DNA of 64,000 nt from Bradyrhizobium sp. CCGB01 (GCF_024199795.1 NZ_JANADK010000001.1:7192001-7256000); one strand, 5' to 3'. Counted from the first letter of the stretch, positions 9,098 through 17,958 are shown. Made by a program: numbers and translations. The notes: a model not told the origin generated them from the letters alone.

Positions 9098-9879
9098 CTA
9101 AGACTTTGCCGTGCCCGGTTCGGCCATCTTGCGGTGCTGTTTGGCCAAGACCTCATTTGGTGTCACATTGGCGATCGTAGTCTGAATTTTGTTCTTTATC
9201 CCTGTGACGATATCGGACTCTCCCCGCAGCATCGCATCGAAGCCCGCTTTGGCCACATCGTGCGCGTCGTCCTTCTTCTCGGTACCGACCTTCGTGTCCA
9301 TCATGTCCGCTCGACGGAAGAACTCCGTCTCGGTCGCACCCGGCATCAGACAGGTGACCGTGACGCCGCTGTCGCGCAGCTCCTCGCGGAGAGCAAAGGA
9401 GAACGAATCCAGGAACGCCTTGCTGGCGTTGTAGACGGCCTGGAAGCTGCCGGGCGTGAAACCGGCAATCGAGCCGGTGATCAGGATGCGTCCCGCATTC
9501 CGACGAAGCATCCCGTTTCCGGCGCGATGGATCAGATAGAGCGTGCCGGTGATATTGGTGTCGACAAGCCGCCTTATCTTGGCGAAGTCCTGATCTAGGA
9601 AGGCTTTGCCAAGTCCGACACCCGCATTGGCAAGCAGAGCATCGATCGGACGGTCGCCGACAGCGGCGCAGAGCTTGTCGACGCCATCGATCGTGGACAG
9701 GTCGGCCTGGACCGCCTCGACAGTCGAACCGAGCCGGCGGAGATCGGTTGCCGCTTGCTCATCGCGGGCTCGTCTGAGGCAATGATCAGATTGAAGCCAT
9801 CCTCGGCAGCGCAGCGTGCGAGTTCCAGGCCGATTCCGGTGGAAGCGCCGGTGACGACGGCGAGTTGGTTGGCGGGCAT
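9098..9879 (-). pseudogene. SDR family oxidoreductase with one frameshift
   Basis: The N-terminal part starting at 9879 (GAGGA site upstream) has the cofactor motif VTGASTGIGLELAR. Near 9768 the frame shifts; the reading then continues to the stop at 9098 with LLANAGVGLGKAFLDQD, ITGSIAGFTPGSFQAVYNAS (YxxxK active site region) and CLMPGATETEFF. Apart from the indel the protein is full length (about 260 residues) and resembles SDRs annotated as ketoreductase-like. Function in the cell is not predictable. A minus-strand GGAAC lies upstream near 9932. Confidence 0.8.
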
Positions 9880-10037
9880 GGGCGTATCCTCGGGATTGAG
9901 ACGATGACGCCCAATCACTTCGTTATCATCTCGTTCCTATCGCTCTGAAGCTGGTGCGGTGCAGAGATTTGCACCATGCAATAGCAACCATCGTCCGTTG
10001 TTGGACTTAGATGCGACATATCGAGCGGAGAAGTGGA

Positions 10038-11213
10038 ATGAAAGCGCTGGTCTGGCACGGCAAGGAAGACATCCGGTGCGACACCGTCACCGATCCGGAA
10101 ATCCAGGATCCACGCGACGCCATCATCAAGGTGACCAGTTGCGCGATCTGCGGCTCAGACCTCCATCTCTTCCACAATTTCATTCCGGGCATGATGCCCG
10201 GCGATATCATGGGCCACGAGACCATGGGCGAAGTGGTCGAGGTCGGCTCGGGCGTTGACGGCAAGCTGAAGAAGGGCGATCGCATCGTCGTCCCCTTCAC
10301 GATCATTTGCGGCGAATGCGATCAGTGCAAGCGCGGCAACTTCTCGGTCTGCGAAACCACCAATCGCAAGAAACACTTGGCAGACAAGGTGTTCGGGCAT
10401 TCGACCGCCGGCCTATTCGGCTATACACATCTGACCGGTGGCTATCCCGGCGGCCAAGCCGAGTATCTGCGCGTTCCCTTTGCCGATGCCACGCACATCA
10501 AGGTGCCCGCCGGCATTCCGGACGAACAGCTGCTGTTTCTCAGCGACATCTTTCCGACCGGCTGGCAAGCTGCCGTGCAATGCGACATCGTGCCGACCGA
10601 CACTGTCACGATCTGGGGCTGCGGCCCTGTCGGGCAGATGGCGATCCGCAGCGCCATCCTGCTTGGCGCCAACCAGGTGATTGCGATCGACTGCCTGCCC
10701 GAGCGGCTCAGCATGGCGGAAGCCGCCGGCGCGACTACGATCAATTTCGAGAACGAGAGCGTGTTGGAACGGCTCAAGGAATTGACCGACGGCAAGGGCC
10801 CCGAAAAATGCATTGATTGCGTCGGCATGGAATCGCACGTGATGGCGTCGCTGCCCGACACCATCCTGGACCGCGCCAAGCAAATGGTCATGCTCGAAAG
10901 CGACCGGCCCCATGTGTTGCGCGAGATGATTTATGTCTGCCGGCCCGGAGGCATCATCTCGGTGCCGGGCGTCTACAGTGGCTTCTCCGACAAGCTGCCG
11001 ATGGGGGCTTTCATGAACAAGGGACTGACGATGCGGACCGGGCAAACCCACGTCAACCGCTGGACGGACGATCTGCTCCACCGCATCGAGGAAGGCGAGA
11101 TCGATCCCTCCTTCGTCATCACCCACACGGTCCCGCTTAGCAAGGGACCCGAGATGTACCAGGTGTTCCGCGACAAGCGGGATTCCTGTGTCAAGGTCGT
11201 GCTGAAGCCCTGA
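10038..11213 (+). CDS. Zinc-dependent alcohol dehydrogenase (MDR family)
   Basis: 391 residues, medium-chain dehydrogenase of the glutathione-independent formaldehyde-dehydrogenase-like branch. Catalytic zinc ligands are visible in CGSDLH (about 37-42) and GHE (about 58), and the structural zinc in CGECDQCKRGNFSVC (about 93-107). The NAD-binding turn is GCGPVGQMA (about 194). The ATG at 10038 follows GGAGAAGTGGA. It is likely co-transcribed with the small membrane protein that starts 13 bases downstream. Substrate unknown; oxidation of short aldehydes or alcohols under stress is plausible. Confidence 0.88.
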   Translation: MKALVWHGKEDIRCDTVTDPEIQDPRDAIIKVTSCAICGSDLHLFHNFIPGMMPGDIMGHETMGEVVEVGSGVDGKLKKGDRIVVPFTIICGECDQCKRGNFSVCETTNRKKHLADKVFGHSTAGLFGYTHLTGGYPGGQAEYLRVPFADATHIKVPAGIPDEQLLFLSDIFPTGWQAAVQCDIVPTDTVTIWGCGPVGQMAIRSAILLGANQVIAIDCLPERLSMAEAAGATTINFENESVLERLKELTDGKGPEKCIDCVGMESHVMASLPDTILDRAKQMVMLESDRPHVLREMIYVCRPGGIISVPGVYSGFSDKLPMGAFMNKGLTMRTGQTHVNRWTDDLLHRIEEGEIDPSFVITHTVPLSKGPEMYQVFRDKRDSCVKVVLKP

Positions 11214-11226
11214 GGAGCATTCCGAC

Positions 11227-11772
11227 ATGTTTCACGTCTCCAACATCGTACGCACCAAGGGCGATCCCAAGATCGTCGAAGGCGGCCCAAGCTTGAAGCA
11301 GCCGGAAGACCAACTCGCACGCGCTCTCGGCTGGTTCAGTATCTGCCTGGGGGTCGTAGAGCTTTTCGCTCCCCGACGTGTCACGGAAACGCTGGGGATG
11401 GAAGGCAACGAGACAATGGTCCGCGCCTTCGGCATGCGGGAAATCATGGCCGGGATCATGTCCCTCTCGGTGGACAAGAATAAAGGCTTGTGGGCGCGAG
11501 TGGGCGGCGATGGCGTCGATGCGGCTGCCCTGCTTTCCGGCCTGACATCTGATAACCCCAAGAAGGGCAACGTGGCGCTGGCGTTGCTGATGGTGGGCGG
11601 CATTGCCATGCTCGACTATCGCGCAGCCCAGGAGACCAAGCCGCGCCGTCCGCCGCGCGATGAACGACGTAAGCTCTACCCGAATCGCAGCGGCTTTCCC
11701 AAGGGCGTCGAGGCTGTGAAAGGCCGGGCAAAGCAAGCTGTCCAGCACGCGACGGCCGGTGTCACCTCCTGA
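11227..11772 (+). CDS. Small membrane protein, unknown function
   Basis: 181 residues. One or two hydrophobic helices are visible: about 36-49 (LGWFSICLGVVELF) and about 117-127 (VALALLMVGGI), with a basic C-terminus. It contains the conserved block MREIMAGI often seen in alphaproteobacterial proteins labelled cyclase/dehydrase, a label I would not trust functionally. It starts 13 bases after the dehydrogenase stop and overlaps the next gene by 14 bases, so all three are probably one operon. Confidence 0.7.
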   Translation: MFHVSNIVRTKGDPKIVEGGPSLKQPEDQLARALGWFSICLGVVELFAPRRVTETLGMEGNETMVRAFGMREIMAGIMSLSVDKNKGLWARVGGDGVDAAALLSGLTSDNPKKGNVALALLMVGGIAMLDYRAAQETKPRRPPRDERRKLYPNRSGFPKGVEAVKGRAKQAVQHATAGVTS

Positions 11773-12895
11773 TCTGGCCGAGACCGAGGACAAGCCGCGA
11801 CGGCGTTCGCGCTGGATTGCGGCCGCCGCGCTTGGACTGATCAGCAGCAGCTTCTCAACCATCGTCAGCCAGCTCTTCGCGGCGCGGATAGGACGCGACG
11901 CCGCGGTCGACTGGATGACCGTCGCTGCCATTCCCGTGCGCGACTGGGCGCTCAGTGCGGAGCCCTCATGGAGCGCCATCGTCACCGGCATCGCCTTCCA
12001 TCAATGGGCGGATTTTTCCTGGGCCTTGGTGTTCTTCGGCGTGCTCGGGCGCTGGACGGCCGATCTGCGGCCGTGGACGATTCTGCTGCTCGCGCTGCCT
12101 TGGGCAATTCTCACATCGGGAATGGAATGGTTCGTCCTCGTGCCGTTGTTCCCGTTCTCGCAGCCGCTGTTCACCCTCCAGCAGCCTTACTGGATTGGCT
12201 TTCTCGTCCACGCTTCGTCGGCCCTGATGTATCCCCTGTTCGTCCGGTTGCGCTGGATCCACGATGCCGCGCCCGCGTGGGATGTCTCATTCTCGAATGC
12301 CTGGAGCGCCGGGGCGCTGGCCGTAATCGCGGCGCTCGGCGCAATCGCGCTTTTCGGCGCTCGCGGCTACGAACTGCCGTGGGTGGGGCGCGACAAGGAC
12401 ATGGACCAGGCCTATATCCGCCACATGACCGCTCATCACGCGCAGGGCATCGAGCTGGCTCAATTGGCGGTTCGGCGGGCGCGGGACGCCCATCTCCGGA
12501 AGCTCGCCATGTTGATGGTTTCGAGCCAGATCGGCGAGACCCGGATCTTCGCAAGTTGGTGGCGAAGCTGGTTCGCCACCGAGATGCCCGACTGCAGTTC
12601 CGCGGAGCGCGCGGCCATGCCCGGCCTTCTGACCACGAACGAGATCCAGCAAGCCAGGAATGCGCCGCCCGACGGATTCGATGGGCTGTTCATCGCACTG
12701 ATGAGCCAACACCACCGCGGCGCGGTCAAGATGGCCGACCAGATGTGGCATAGCTCCGGTGACCCGCGCCTACGCGTGATGGCTCACGCCATTCGCCATG
12801 AGCAGCAGGGCGAAATCGCGCTGATGCAGAGCGCGAGCGGCGCTGCCGCTGTCGGCACGGCATTCCGCAACATGCTGCGTGATAATGTGAATTGA
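11759..12895 (+). CDS. Membrane protein with C-terminal DUF305 domain
   Basis: 378 residues from a GTG start that overlaps the preceding gene. The first about 200 residues form four or five hydrophobic segments (for example FSWALVFFGVLG, ILLLALPWAILTSGMEWF). The rest is a DUF305 four-helix domain with paired histidine motifs: YIRHMTAHHAQGIELAQLA (about 219-237) and ALMSQHHRGAVKMADQM (about 305-321), the likely metal or copper binding sites. DUF305 proteins are usually soluble exported domains, so the fusion to a multi-pass membrane part is notable. Location: inner membrane with DUF305 probably periplasmic. Confidence 0.8.
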   Translation: MSPPDLAETEDKPRRRSRWIAAAALGLISSSFSTIVSQLFAARIGRDAAVDWMTVAAIPVRDWALSAEPSWSAIVTGIAFHQWADFSWALVFFGVLGRWTADLRPWTILLLALPWAILTSGMEWFVLVPLFPFSQPLFTLQQPYWIGFLVHASSALMYPLFVRLRWIHDAAPAWDVSFSNAWSAGALAVIAALGAIALFGARGYELPWVGRDKDMDQAYIRHMTAHHAQGIELAQLAVRRARDAHLRKLAMLMVSSQIGETRIFASWWRSWFATEMPDCSSAERAAMPGLLTTNEIQQARNAPPDGFDGLFIALMSQHHRGAVKMADQMWHSSGDPRLRVMAHAIRHEQQGEIALMQSASGAAAVGTAFRNMLRDNVN

Positions 12896-12947
12896 ACCTG
12901 AGGATGTGCATGGCACACGCGGCTGCTGGCGCGATCTCGCGACCTAG

Positions 12948-13868
12948 TTATGAGCGCGCTACTTTTTGGTGCAGCTGGTCCAGGTGGCACTGGGACGGCT
13001 TCTTGTCCAGGCGCCAGCGAAGGATCCTGGTGCCATGGCGAAATCGGTCACCGGACACATGGTCGTAGCAGACCTCGACAACCTGAACCGGGCGCACCGG
13101 CTGCCACTCGGCCGATCGCTTCGTCGACCACCGGCTCGGACCGCCGGGCGCCTTGCCGCTGAAGCTGCTCCCGCTGATAATCTTCTCGAACCGTTTGGTG
13201 AGGCCAGGTTTGTCCGAGGCCTTGAGCGCGGAGGTGAACCCGACGTGATGCAGGAGCCCGGATTTATCATAGAGCCCGAGCAGCAGCGAACCGATCACCC
13301 TCCGGCCGGCCTGCTTCTTCTCGGCATATCTGAAACCGCCGACCACACAATCGGCCGATCGCATCAGCTTGATCTTCTGCATTCCGTCGCGCGTGCCGCT
13401 GCAATAGGCAAGATCCCGCCGCTTCGCGACGACGCCGTCGTGGCCGTCCTCAATACGTTGAAGCCATCGCTTGGCTTCGGCGTAGCTGCGGCTCGCCGGC
13501 GAAAGCACGAACACATCGTTGTTGCGAAACTGGCGGCGGGCGAAGGCCTCCAGCGCGGGCCGTCGCTTGGCGAGCGGAAGCGCCGCAAGATCTTGATCCG
13601 CCGATCGCAGCAAGTCGAAGGCCATGAAGCTCGCAGGCGTCTCTCCAGCCAGACGCTTGATCCGGCTTGGCGCCGGGTGGATGCGCTGAAGCAGTGCGTC
13701 GAAGGAGTATCCCTCACCCAGCCGAATGATCAGCTCACCGTCCAAGATGAACGATTCCGCATCGATGGCGGACGCAGCGACAACGACTTCAGGGAAATAG
13801 CGAACGAGGTCTCGCCCGCCTTTCGACTGCATCCTGACGCGCTGACCCTCACGGATGAGCCCAGGAAA
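12948..13868 (-). pseudogene. ATP-dependent DNA ligase, 5'-truncated
   Basis: Codes for the C-terminal part of the adenylation domain and the OB-fold of an ATP-dependent DNA ligase, like those paired with Ku in rhizobial end joining: DGELIIR (motif III-like), FMAFDLL, EDGHDGVVAKR (motif IV-like), QKIKL (motif V) and a C-terminal OB region. Family-like sequence can be followed back to about 13865, then it stops. The N-terminal K-x-D-G motif holding the AMP-accepting lysine is absent, and another small gene occupies the space. Without that lysine it cannot ligate. An ATG at 13832 could start a 294-residue remnant. Confidence 0.8.
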
Positions 13869-13869
13869 G

Positions 13870-14076
13870 CTAACCGGAATTTCTGGCGCCGATCGAATTG
13901 GCGCTCTCAGGCTCGGTCACGCGAACGGAATGCCCCTGTCGCATCGCAAGCGATGCTGCCGCAACGGCCGCCTCAAATGCAGCCTCCTTGGTCTGATAGG
14001 TATTCCGGATCGAGCCGTCATGTTCGACGTGCCAGGCGCCGTCCCTGCCGACGATGTCGTAAGCTGCAAGTCCCAT
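13870..14076 (-). CDS. Small DUF2188-like protein
   Basis: 68 residues starting at 14076 after an AGGGGAAG ribosome site. The pattern YDIVGRDGAWHVEHDG, then YQTKEAAFEAAVAAASLAM and SVRVTEP resembles DUF2188 (a beta-hairpin reading the residue W, a helix, then a strand). Its 3' end abuts the truncated ligase, at the deletion junction. Small soluble protein of unknown role. Confidence 0.6.
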   Translation of the reverse strand: MGLAAYDIVGRDGAWHVEHDGSIRNTYQTKEAAFEAAVAAASLAMRQGHSVRVTEPESANSIGARNSG

Positions 14077-14091
14077 GTTCTTCCCCTTCAA

Positions 14092-14265
14092 TCAACCGTC
14101 CGGCGTCGCCTTGGACGCTTGTGTACTGCTCACCGGATCGGATGCCGGAAAGCTGTCTTTCAAACCTTTCTCGAGCTCATCATCCTTTGCCTTATCGCGG
14201 CGTATCGCTTGTCTGGGATCGTCCGCATTCTTGTCCGGTGGAGCAGGATCGAATTTCTCATTCAT
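14092..14265 (-). CDS. Small acidic hypothetical protein
   Basis: 57 residues, highly charged and probably disordered, with KDDELEKGLKDSFPASDPVS, a motif I recognise from many short rhizobial proteins of unknown function. AAAGG lies 9 bases before the ATG. It ends 15 bases before the DUF2188-like gene, so the two are probably one transcript. A candidate stress promoter lies at 14289-14313. Confidence 0.65.
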   Translation of the reverse strand: MNEKFDPAPPDKNADDPRQAIRRDKAKDDELEKGLKDSFPASDPVSSTQASKATPDG

Positions 14266-14288
14266 GCGTACCATCCTTTCATCGTCCG

Positions 14289-14313
14289 AACTCCGCAACG
14301 CGACACATGTTCC
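14289..14313 (-). promoter_or_regulatory. Candidate EcfG-like promoter
   Basis: Minus-strand GGAAC (14313-14309), 16-base spacer, AGTT (14292-14289), 24 bases before the small acidic gene. One mismatch to CGTT. Confidence 0.4.
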
Positions 14314-14423
14314 TCGGCGATGAACTGAGCCGCCAGCCTCACGTCTTTGGGTGCGTCGATCCGGAAGGTGTCGTGTGCCTCACCCTGTTCACCCGCTAAG
14401 CTGGTCCGTCCGGCCTCGGTCAC

Positions 14424-15683
14424 TTAGGATTTCTTCCACCATCCGGCGATCGCAGCAGAAAGATCATACCACAATCCGGTCGGCAGGTCGGGCACTGCGA
14501 CCCGCACGCTGAACTGGGCCGTGGTCGCATCGCGGACCCACTCGGCTGTCGCGAAGTCAAATCCGAAGCTGCCGGCATGACGAATGGCGTGGCCGTCCCG
14601 GCTGAGATCGCGGCACATCGCCTCTGCGGTCTGGCGTGCGCTTTCTTCATCGAGAGGATTCTTCGCTCGCAGGGTGACGTAAAGGCCGTGGGTGAAGTGA
14701 AGCTGGGCCGATTGCGACGCGAGCATGCGGCTAAACATCCGCGCGGTACGACGGCCATTGCGCAAGATGGCTGCGACGCGCTTCTTCGTCAGCATCCAAT
14801 AGGCTTCACGGCCCACATAGGGCGGAAAATGAGCCGGGAGCGCAGCCCCGCCGAACAGCCGGATTGCATTGCGGACCTCCGCCGTCAGGCGTTCGATGAT
14901 GACGCTCCTGCCCTCATCGCCTGCATTCTTCCATCTGACAAAAACCACCGACCCCAGGCGCCCATACTCCGCCCCGAGTGAATCCAACTTGTTGTGGCTT
15001 CGTACCATGACAACGGGAACCTGTTGGCGCTGCGCCCAGCGCAGGACCCGGCGGATGCGGCCGGAACGGACTGCAAAGCATGTTGTATCGAATACCAATA
15101 GGTCGAGTTCAGAGCTGCTGGAGCGCAGAATGGCTTCGAACGCCGTCGCAGGCAGACATGAATCCAGCAGAAGGACCCTTGGCAAGCCGGTCGATGTGGC
15201 GGCAAGCGGCAGCTCTGGAGAGACGATTTGCAGGCTGGGCGTAAAGCGTTCGATTAACTCCAGCGTCTCTGCGTACGACCCCGTCATTGCCAGGATTTCG
15301 CCACTGCCAAGAACTTGCACGGCCGAGAGCATCACGGCCGAGATCGCGGCCATGCCGGACGCACTGTAATAGAGTTCGCTGCTGCAGCCGGCGCCAAGTT
15401 CATAGAACATCGGTCCGCTGACGCTGAGGTCCGCGCGCTGATAGTCGTAACTGAATACGAATGGCCCGCTTGCAGGACACGCCGTCGTGGACCACGCCGT
15501 CTCGGTCGCCTTCCAATCCTGAAGTTCGTGCTCCGCACGCAGAGCGGCAGTCAGTTGGAATTTCATCCTGATAATCTCGTCTACGGAGCGTGGACGAGAC
15601 AGGTTTTGCGGACGACACAGGCTGGCATTCAACAGCATGATTTCCTGGTACTTCCGCTCCAGATAAGTCTCAAACGTCTCCAT
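14424..15683 (-). CDS. PLP-dependent transferase-like protein, orphan
   Basis: 419 residues, resembling fold-type I PLP enzymes near the Cys/Met-metabolism class. LYYSASGMAAISAVM (about 105-119) matches the phosphate-binding small-residue turn, LLDSCLPATAFEAIL (about 172-186) lies near the usual Asp strand, LLVFDTTCF follows (about 194-202), and VRSHNKLDSLGAEYGRLG (about 228-245) supplies a candidate Schiff-base lysine. The C-terminal domain is less typical. No clear ribosome site precedes the ATG. It stands alone, with no pathway neighbours. I do not recognise a named family; a degenerate or specialised transferase is possible. Confidence 0.6.
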   Translation of the reverse strand: METFETYLERKYQEIMLLNASLCRPQNLSRPRSVDEIIRMKFQLTAALRAEHELQDWKATETAWSTTACPASGPFVFSYDYQRADLSVSGPMFYELGAGCSSELYYSASGMAAISAVMLSAVQVLGSGEILAMTGSYAETLELIERFTPSLQIVSPELPLAATSTGLPRVLLLDSCLPATAFEAILRSSSSELDLLVFDTTCFAVRSGRIRRVLRWAQRQQVPVVMVRSHNKLDSLGAEYGRLGSVVFVRWKNAGDEGRSVIIERLTAEVRNAIRLFGGAALPAHFPPYVGREAYWMLTKKRVAAILRNGRRTARMFSRMLASQSAQLHFTHGLYVTLRAKNPLDEESARQTAEAMCRDLSRDGHAIRHAGSFGFDFATAEWVRDATTAQFSVRVAVPDLPTGLWYDLSAAIAGWWKKS

Positions 15684-16122
15684 GTGTGTCGTCAGATAAA
15701 TTCCTTACACATTTTTTCTAAACGTCCATCACAAGCTGGAGGTCCAAACAAGGATTGCGGTAATTCAGATATCAAGCCGGCGGGTCAATTACGACGGCAG
15801 CACTCGCGGTTGATTAGCAGCAAGCGTCCGATCTTAACGTGCGGGAGACGACCTTCCGGCCGCCGATCGACAACCGCGTCCCTCCGGAGCCGCCGGCCAT
15901 ATGGGCGTCGCGTCCCAATCGAGCCAGCGGTCCTTTGGGCAACGCCTTCACGACGTTGCAGTCACCAAAACCGAAGGTTACCGGAAGTTCCCATTGACGA
16001 ACTCCCCTTCCTCTCAGGCACAATGATGGCCTTCATCACCGGGCTTCCTGAGCTGCTCCTAACATATGTGGAAGTAGGAACCGCAGATTGATGCTGTCTC
16101 CCCCGAGGGGAGAGAGTCGCAT
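15684..16122. other. Gene-free region upstream of PLP gene
   Basis: 439 bases between the PLP-like gene and the zinc-ribbon gene. Short open frames exist on both strands, but none has a ribosome site plus protein-like composition. The region must contain the PLP gene promoter. Nothing else seen. Confidence 0.4.
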
Positions 16123-16290
16123 ATGACGCCCATGGATGACGATGAGGTTCGATTGCACTTGGCCGATCGGGCCTGTCCACATTGCGGGACCCGACCGTGC
16201 CTCCTGACGCCTATGCTTGATACGGAATCCGGCAAGCTGATAGATCTTTACCGATGCAGCAGGTGCGGCGAACGATTCCGCGACGAATAA
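16123..16290 (+). CDS. 55-residue zinc-ribbon protein
   Basis: A very short gene with a GAGGGGAGAG ribosome site upstream. Residues 18-25 read CPHCGTRPC and about 45-52 read CSRCGERF, giving two CxxC knuckles separated by about 24 residues, a classical zinc ribbon. The first 16 residues are acidic. No family name can be given. Possible roles are nucleic-acid or protein binding. It is followed by the oppositely oriented gene at 16411-16782. Confidence 0.65.
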   Translation: MTPMDDDEVRLHLADRACPHCGTRPCLLTPMLDTESGKLIDLYRCSRCGERFRDE

Positions 16291-16410
16291 TTGACGCTAC
16301 AATCGCGCCAGACGCATTCCAAGACGCTGATCGCCTACCCAACGGCCGACCATCAAACCTAGAATCGCGCAAAAATTCGCGCCCTTACGATAGGCTCACG
16401 CCGGACGAAG

Positions 16411-16782
16411 TCATGGCCCAGGCGTTTCTGCGCAAGCCGCGGGACCTTCCGAATATCCCCGCCTGATCCGCGTGTACCAGGCCGCGTAGGGACTGTTCTT
16501 GACCGCATGCCTGTTGAGGTCGGGCGCGCCGTCCTTCCACCAGACCGGTCCGCGTTCGCCCAAACCGCGCTTCGTCGCGTCAACCAGATCGCGTGCGGCA
16601 GACTCAGCCGCCGAGCTTCGCGCCGCCTTGGCGGCCTTCACGGCACGGCGCGCATCCATCAGATGCTTCACCAGCCGCGACTTCTCATCGGGATCAAGAC
16701 CTGGATTGCTCATCCGCCACAGCTTGCCCCGGACGACGAAGTAGCGACCGTCGGGGGTCACGGGATGCTTGAGCCCAGCCAT
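16411..16782 (-). CDS. Conserved hypothetical protein, nucleotide-handling small family
   Basis: 123 residues with the block LKHPVTPDGRYFVVRGKLWR (start), a charged helix of Arg/Ala/Lys, then GPVWWKDGAPDLNRHAVKNS. I recognise this as a family common in Rhizobiales without assigned function, sometimes mislabelled Tol transporter. The last about 15 residues diverge from what I expect, so the C-terminus may be altered. It lies 12 bases downstream of the next minus-strand gene and could be co-transcribed. Confidence 0.6.
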   Translation of the reverse strand: MAGLKHPVTPDGRYFVVRGKLWRMSNPGLDPDEKSRLVKHLMDARRAVKAAKAARSSAAESAARDLVDATKRGLGERGPVWWKDGAPDLNRHAVKNSPYAAWYTRIRRGYSEGPAACAETPGP

Positions 16783-16794
16783 CCGATGAAGGCT

Positions 16795-17091
16795 CTATTT
16801 GGTGCGAACCATCGTTGCACCGGTGCCTTTCAGCGCCTCGACGATCTTCTCGGGTTCATCGCCATGGAAGTCGACTGACACCTCGATCTCGCCCTCCAAC
16901 TTTTGCTGGCCCTCCGGCGCGGGCGCGGTCTTGACGTCCGCGCCTGCGGCCCGCGTGCCGGACGAATTCGCAGCCCCCGCGGGCTGAATGAAGACGTCAC
17001 CCCGCGCCACGCCAAACTCCTGGACCACGCGCTCCACTGCCAGCTCGGCTTCACGCCGCGTGGCGAATTCTCCGACGATCGTGCTTTCCAA
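16795..17091 (-). CDS. Small hypothetical protein, ferredoxin-fold-like repeats
   Basis: 98 residues from a TTG start at 17091 chosen because GGAG lies 7 bases upstream; the frame is open to 17127. Two similar halves, ESTIVGEFATRREAELAVER and EIEVSVDFHGDEPEKIVEAL, suggest a strand-helix fold. They are joined by a low-complexity Ala/Gly linker. Unknown function, seen in stress-gene neighbourhoods. Confidence 0.55.
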   Translation of the reverse strand: MESTIVGEFATRREAELAVERVVQEFGVARGDVFIQPAGAANSSGTRAAGADVKTAPAPEGQQKLEGEIEVSVDFHGDEPEKIVEALKGTGATMVRTK

Positions 17092-17150
17092 CGTTGTTCT
17101 CCGCTTCAAGGGTCCAGCGGCGGACAACCGGCCATTGACGTCCAGAGTTC

Positions 17151-17387
17151 CTAAAGCCAGTCCGGATGTTTCCCTTTGGCGGAATCCGCCCGGGACGCGC
17201 CGGCGCAGAGCAGGAGAAACAGCGCCCGCTCTGCCTTGTATCTAGCGCCTGCGCGGCTGCATTCCGAGCCGGACATCAAGGCTTCTCCTCCAACCTCGCA
17301 GACGGTCCACTTCCAACGGCCGCGCCCGCGCTGCTTCAATACGATGTCGTAGCCGGCAAAGCGATCTTCCTCGTTTTCGCAACTCAT
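17151..17387 (-). CDS. Small hypothetical protein
   Basis: 78 residues, with YDIVLKQRGRGRWKWTVCEV near the start and a cysteine-containing helix LFLLLCAGAS near the end. Its ATG overlaps the stop of the preceding gene by 4 bases (ATGA), so it is translationally coupled to the two genes upstream. No function known. Confidence 0.6.
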   Translation of the reverse strand: MSCENEEDRFAGYDIVLKQRGRGRWKWTVCEVGGEALMSGSECSRAGARYKAERALFLLLCAGASRADSAKGKHPDWL

Positions 17388-17563
17388 GCGGCGAACCGTC
17401 CGGGCGAACCATCGCGGAGTTGGTCCAGAAGCCGTTGCTCGCGCGCGATCCTGGCGCGGTAAAGCTCGCGCTCCTTCTCCGTGTTTGCGCCGGCGAGCAG
17501 GAGCCGATAATGCGCGATGACCTTCTCGCTGCCACGGATCAACAGGTCCTTGACGCCAGTCAT
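17384..17563 (-). CDS. 59-residue helical protein
   Basis: Begins MTGVKDLLIRGSEKVIAHYR and continues as one charged helix (TEKERELYRARIAREQRLLDQ). GGAG lies 8 bases before the ATG. Both ends overlap neighbours by the ATGA pattern, making it the middle gene of a coupled three-gene operon. Coiled-coil composition; function unknown. Confidence 0.65.
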   Translation of the reverse strand: MTGVKDLLIRGSEKVIAHYRLLLAGANTEKERELYRARIAREQRLLDQLRDGSPGRFAA

Positions 17564-17775
17564 GAGGCAGCTCCCACTGTCGCGGGCACTTTCGGCATAT
17601 CGAATGCGAGGGGAAAGGACCCGGTCGTCAGTCGCTGGAGCGCCGAGCTCTCTTCGGAGAGACGCCGTTCGATGAACTGGCGTTCGAGGTCCGATAGTCG
17701 CGTCTTCAGCAGACTGCGATAGCGATGGATATTGTTGCGGTGCGCACGGATACGGGCAAGGTTTTCGTCGAGCAT
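17560..17775 (-). CDS. 71-residue helical protein
   Basis: Starts at 17775 (AGGAGT ribosome site) rather than 17811. Sequence MLDENLARIRAHRNNIHRYR followed by LLKTRLSDLERQFIERRLSE is a long amphipathic helix pair with many Arg/His. First gene of a minus-strand operon 17775-17151 in which each stop overlaps the next start. Unknown function. Confidence 0.65.
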   Translation of the reverse strand: MLDENLARIRAHRNNIHRYRSLLKTRLSDLERQFIERRLSEESSALQRLTTGSFPLAFDMPKVPATVGAAS

Positions 17776-17958
17776 CGTCGCCACTCCTGACGGTCTTCCA
17801 AAATCCTTCATGGTTCGAGACGTGGGAAGCGGATTCCCAAGCGGAAAAATATTCGGCGCGAAACGGCTGTCAAGATGGCAAAGCGGTGCGGTACGCGAAT
17901 GTTCGTCCCTTGCGCGTTAACCAATCACATGAGCCGAAAAAAATCTGGCCGCCCCCTC

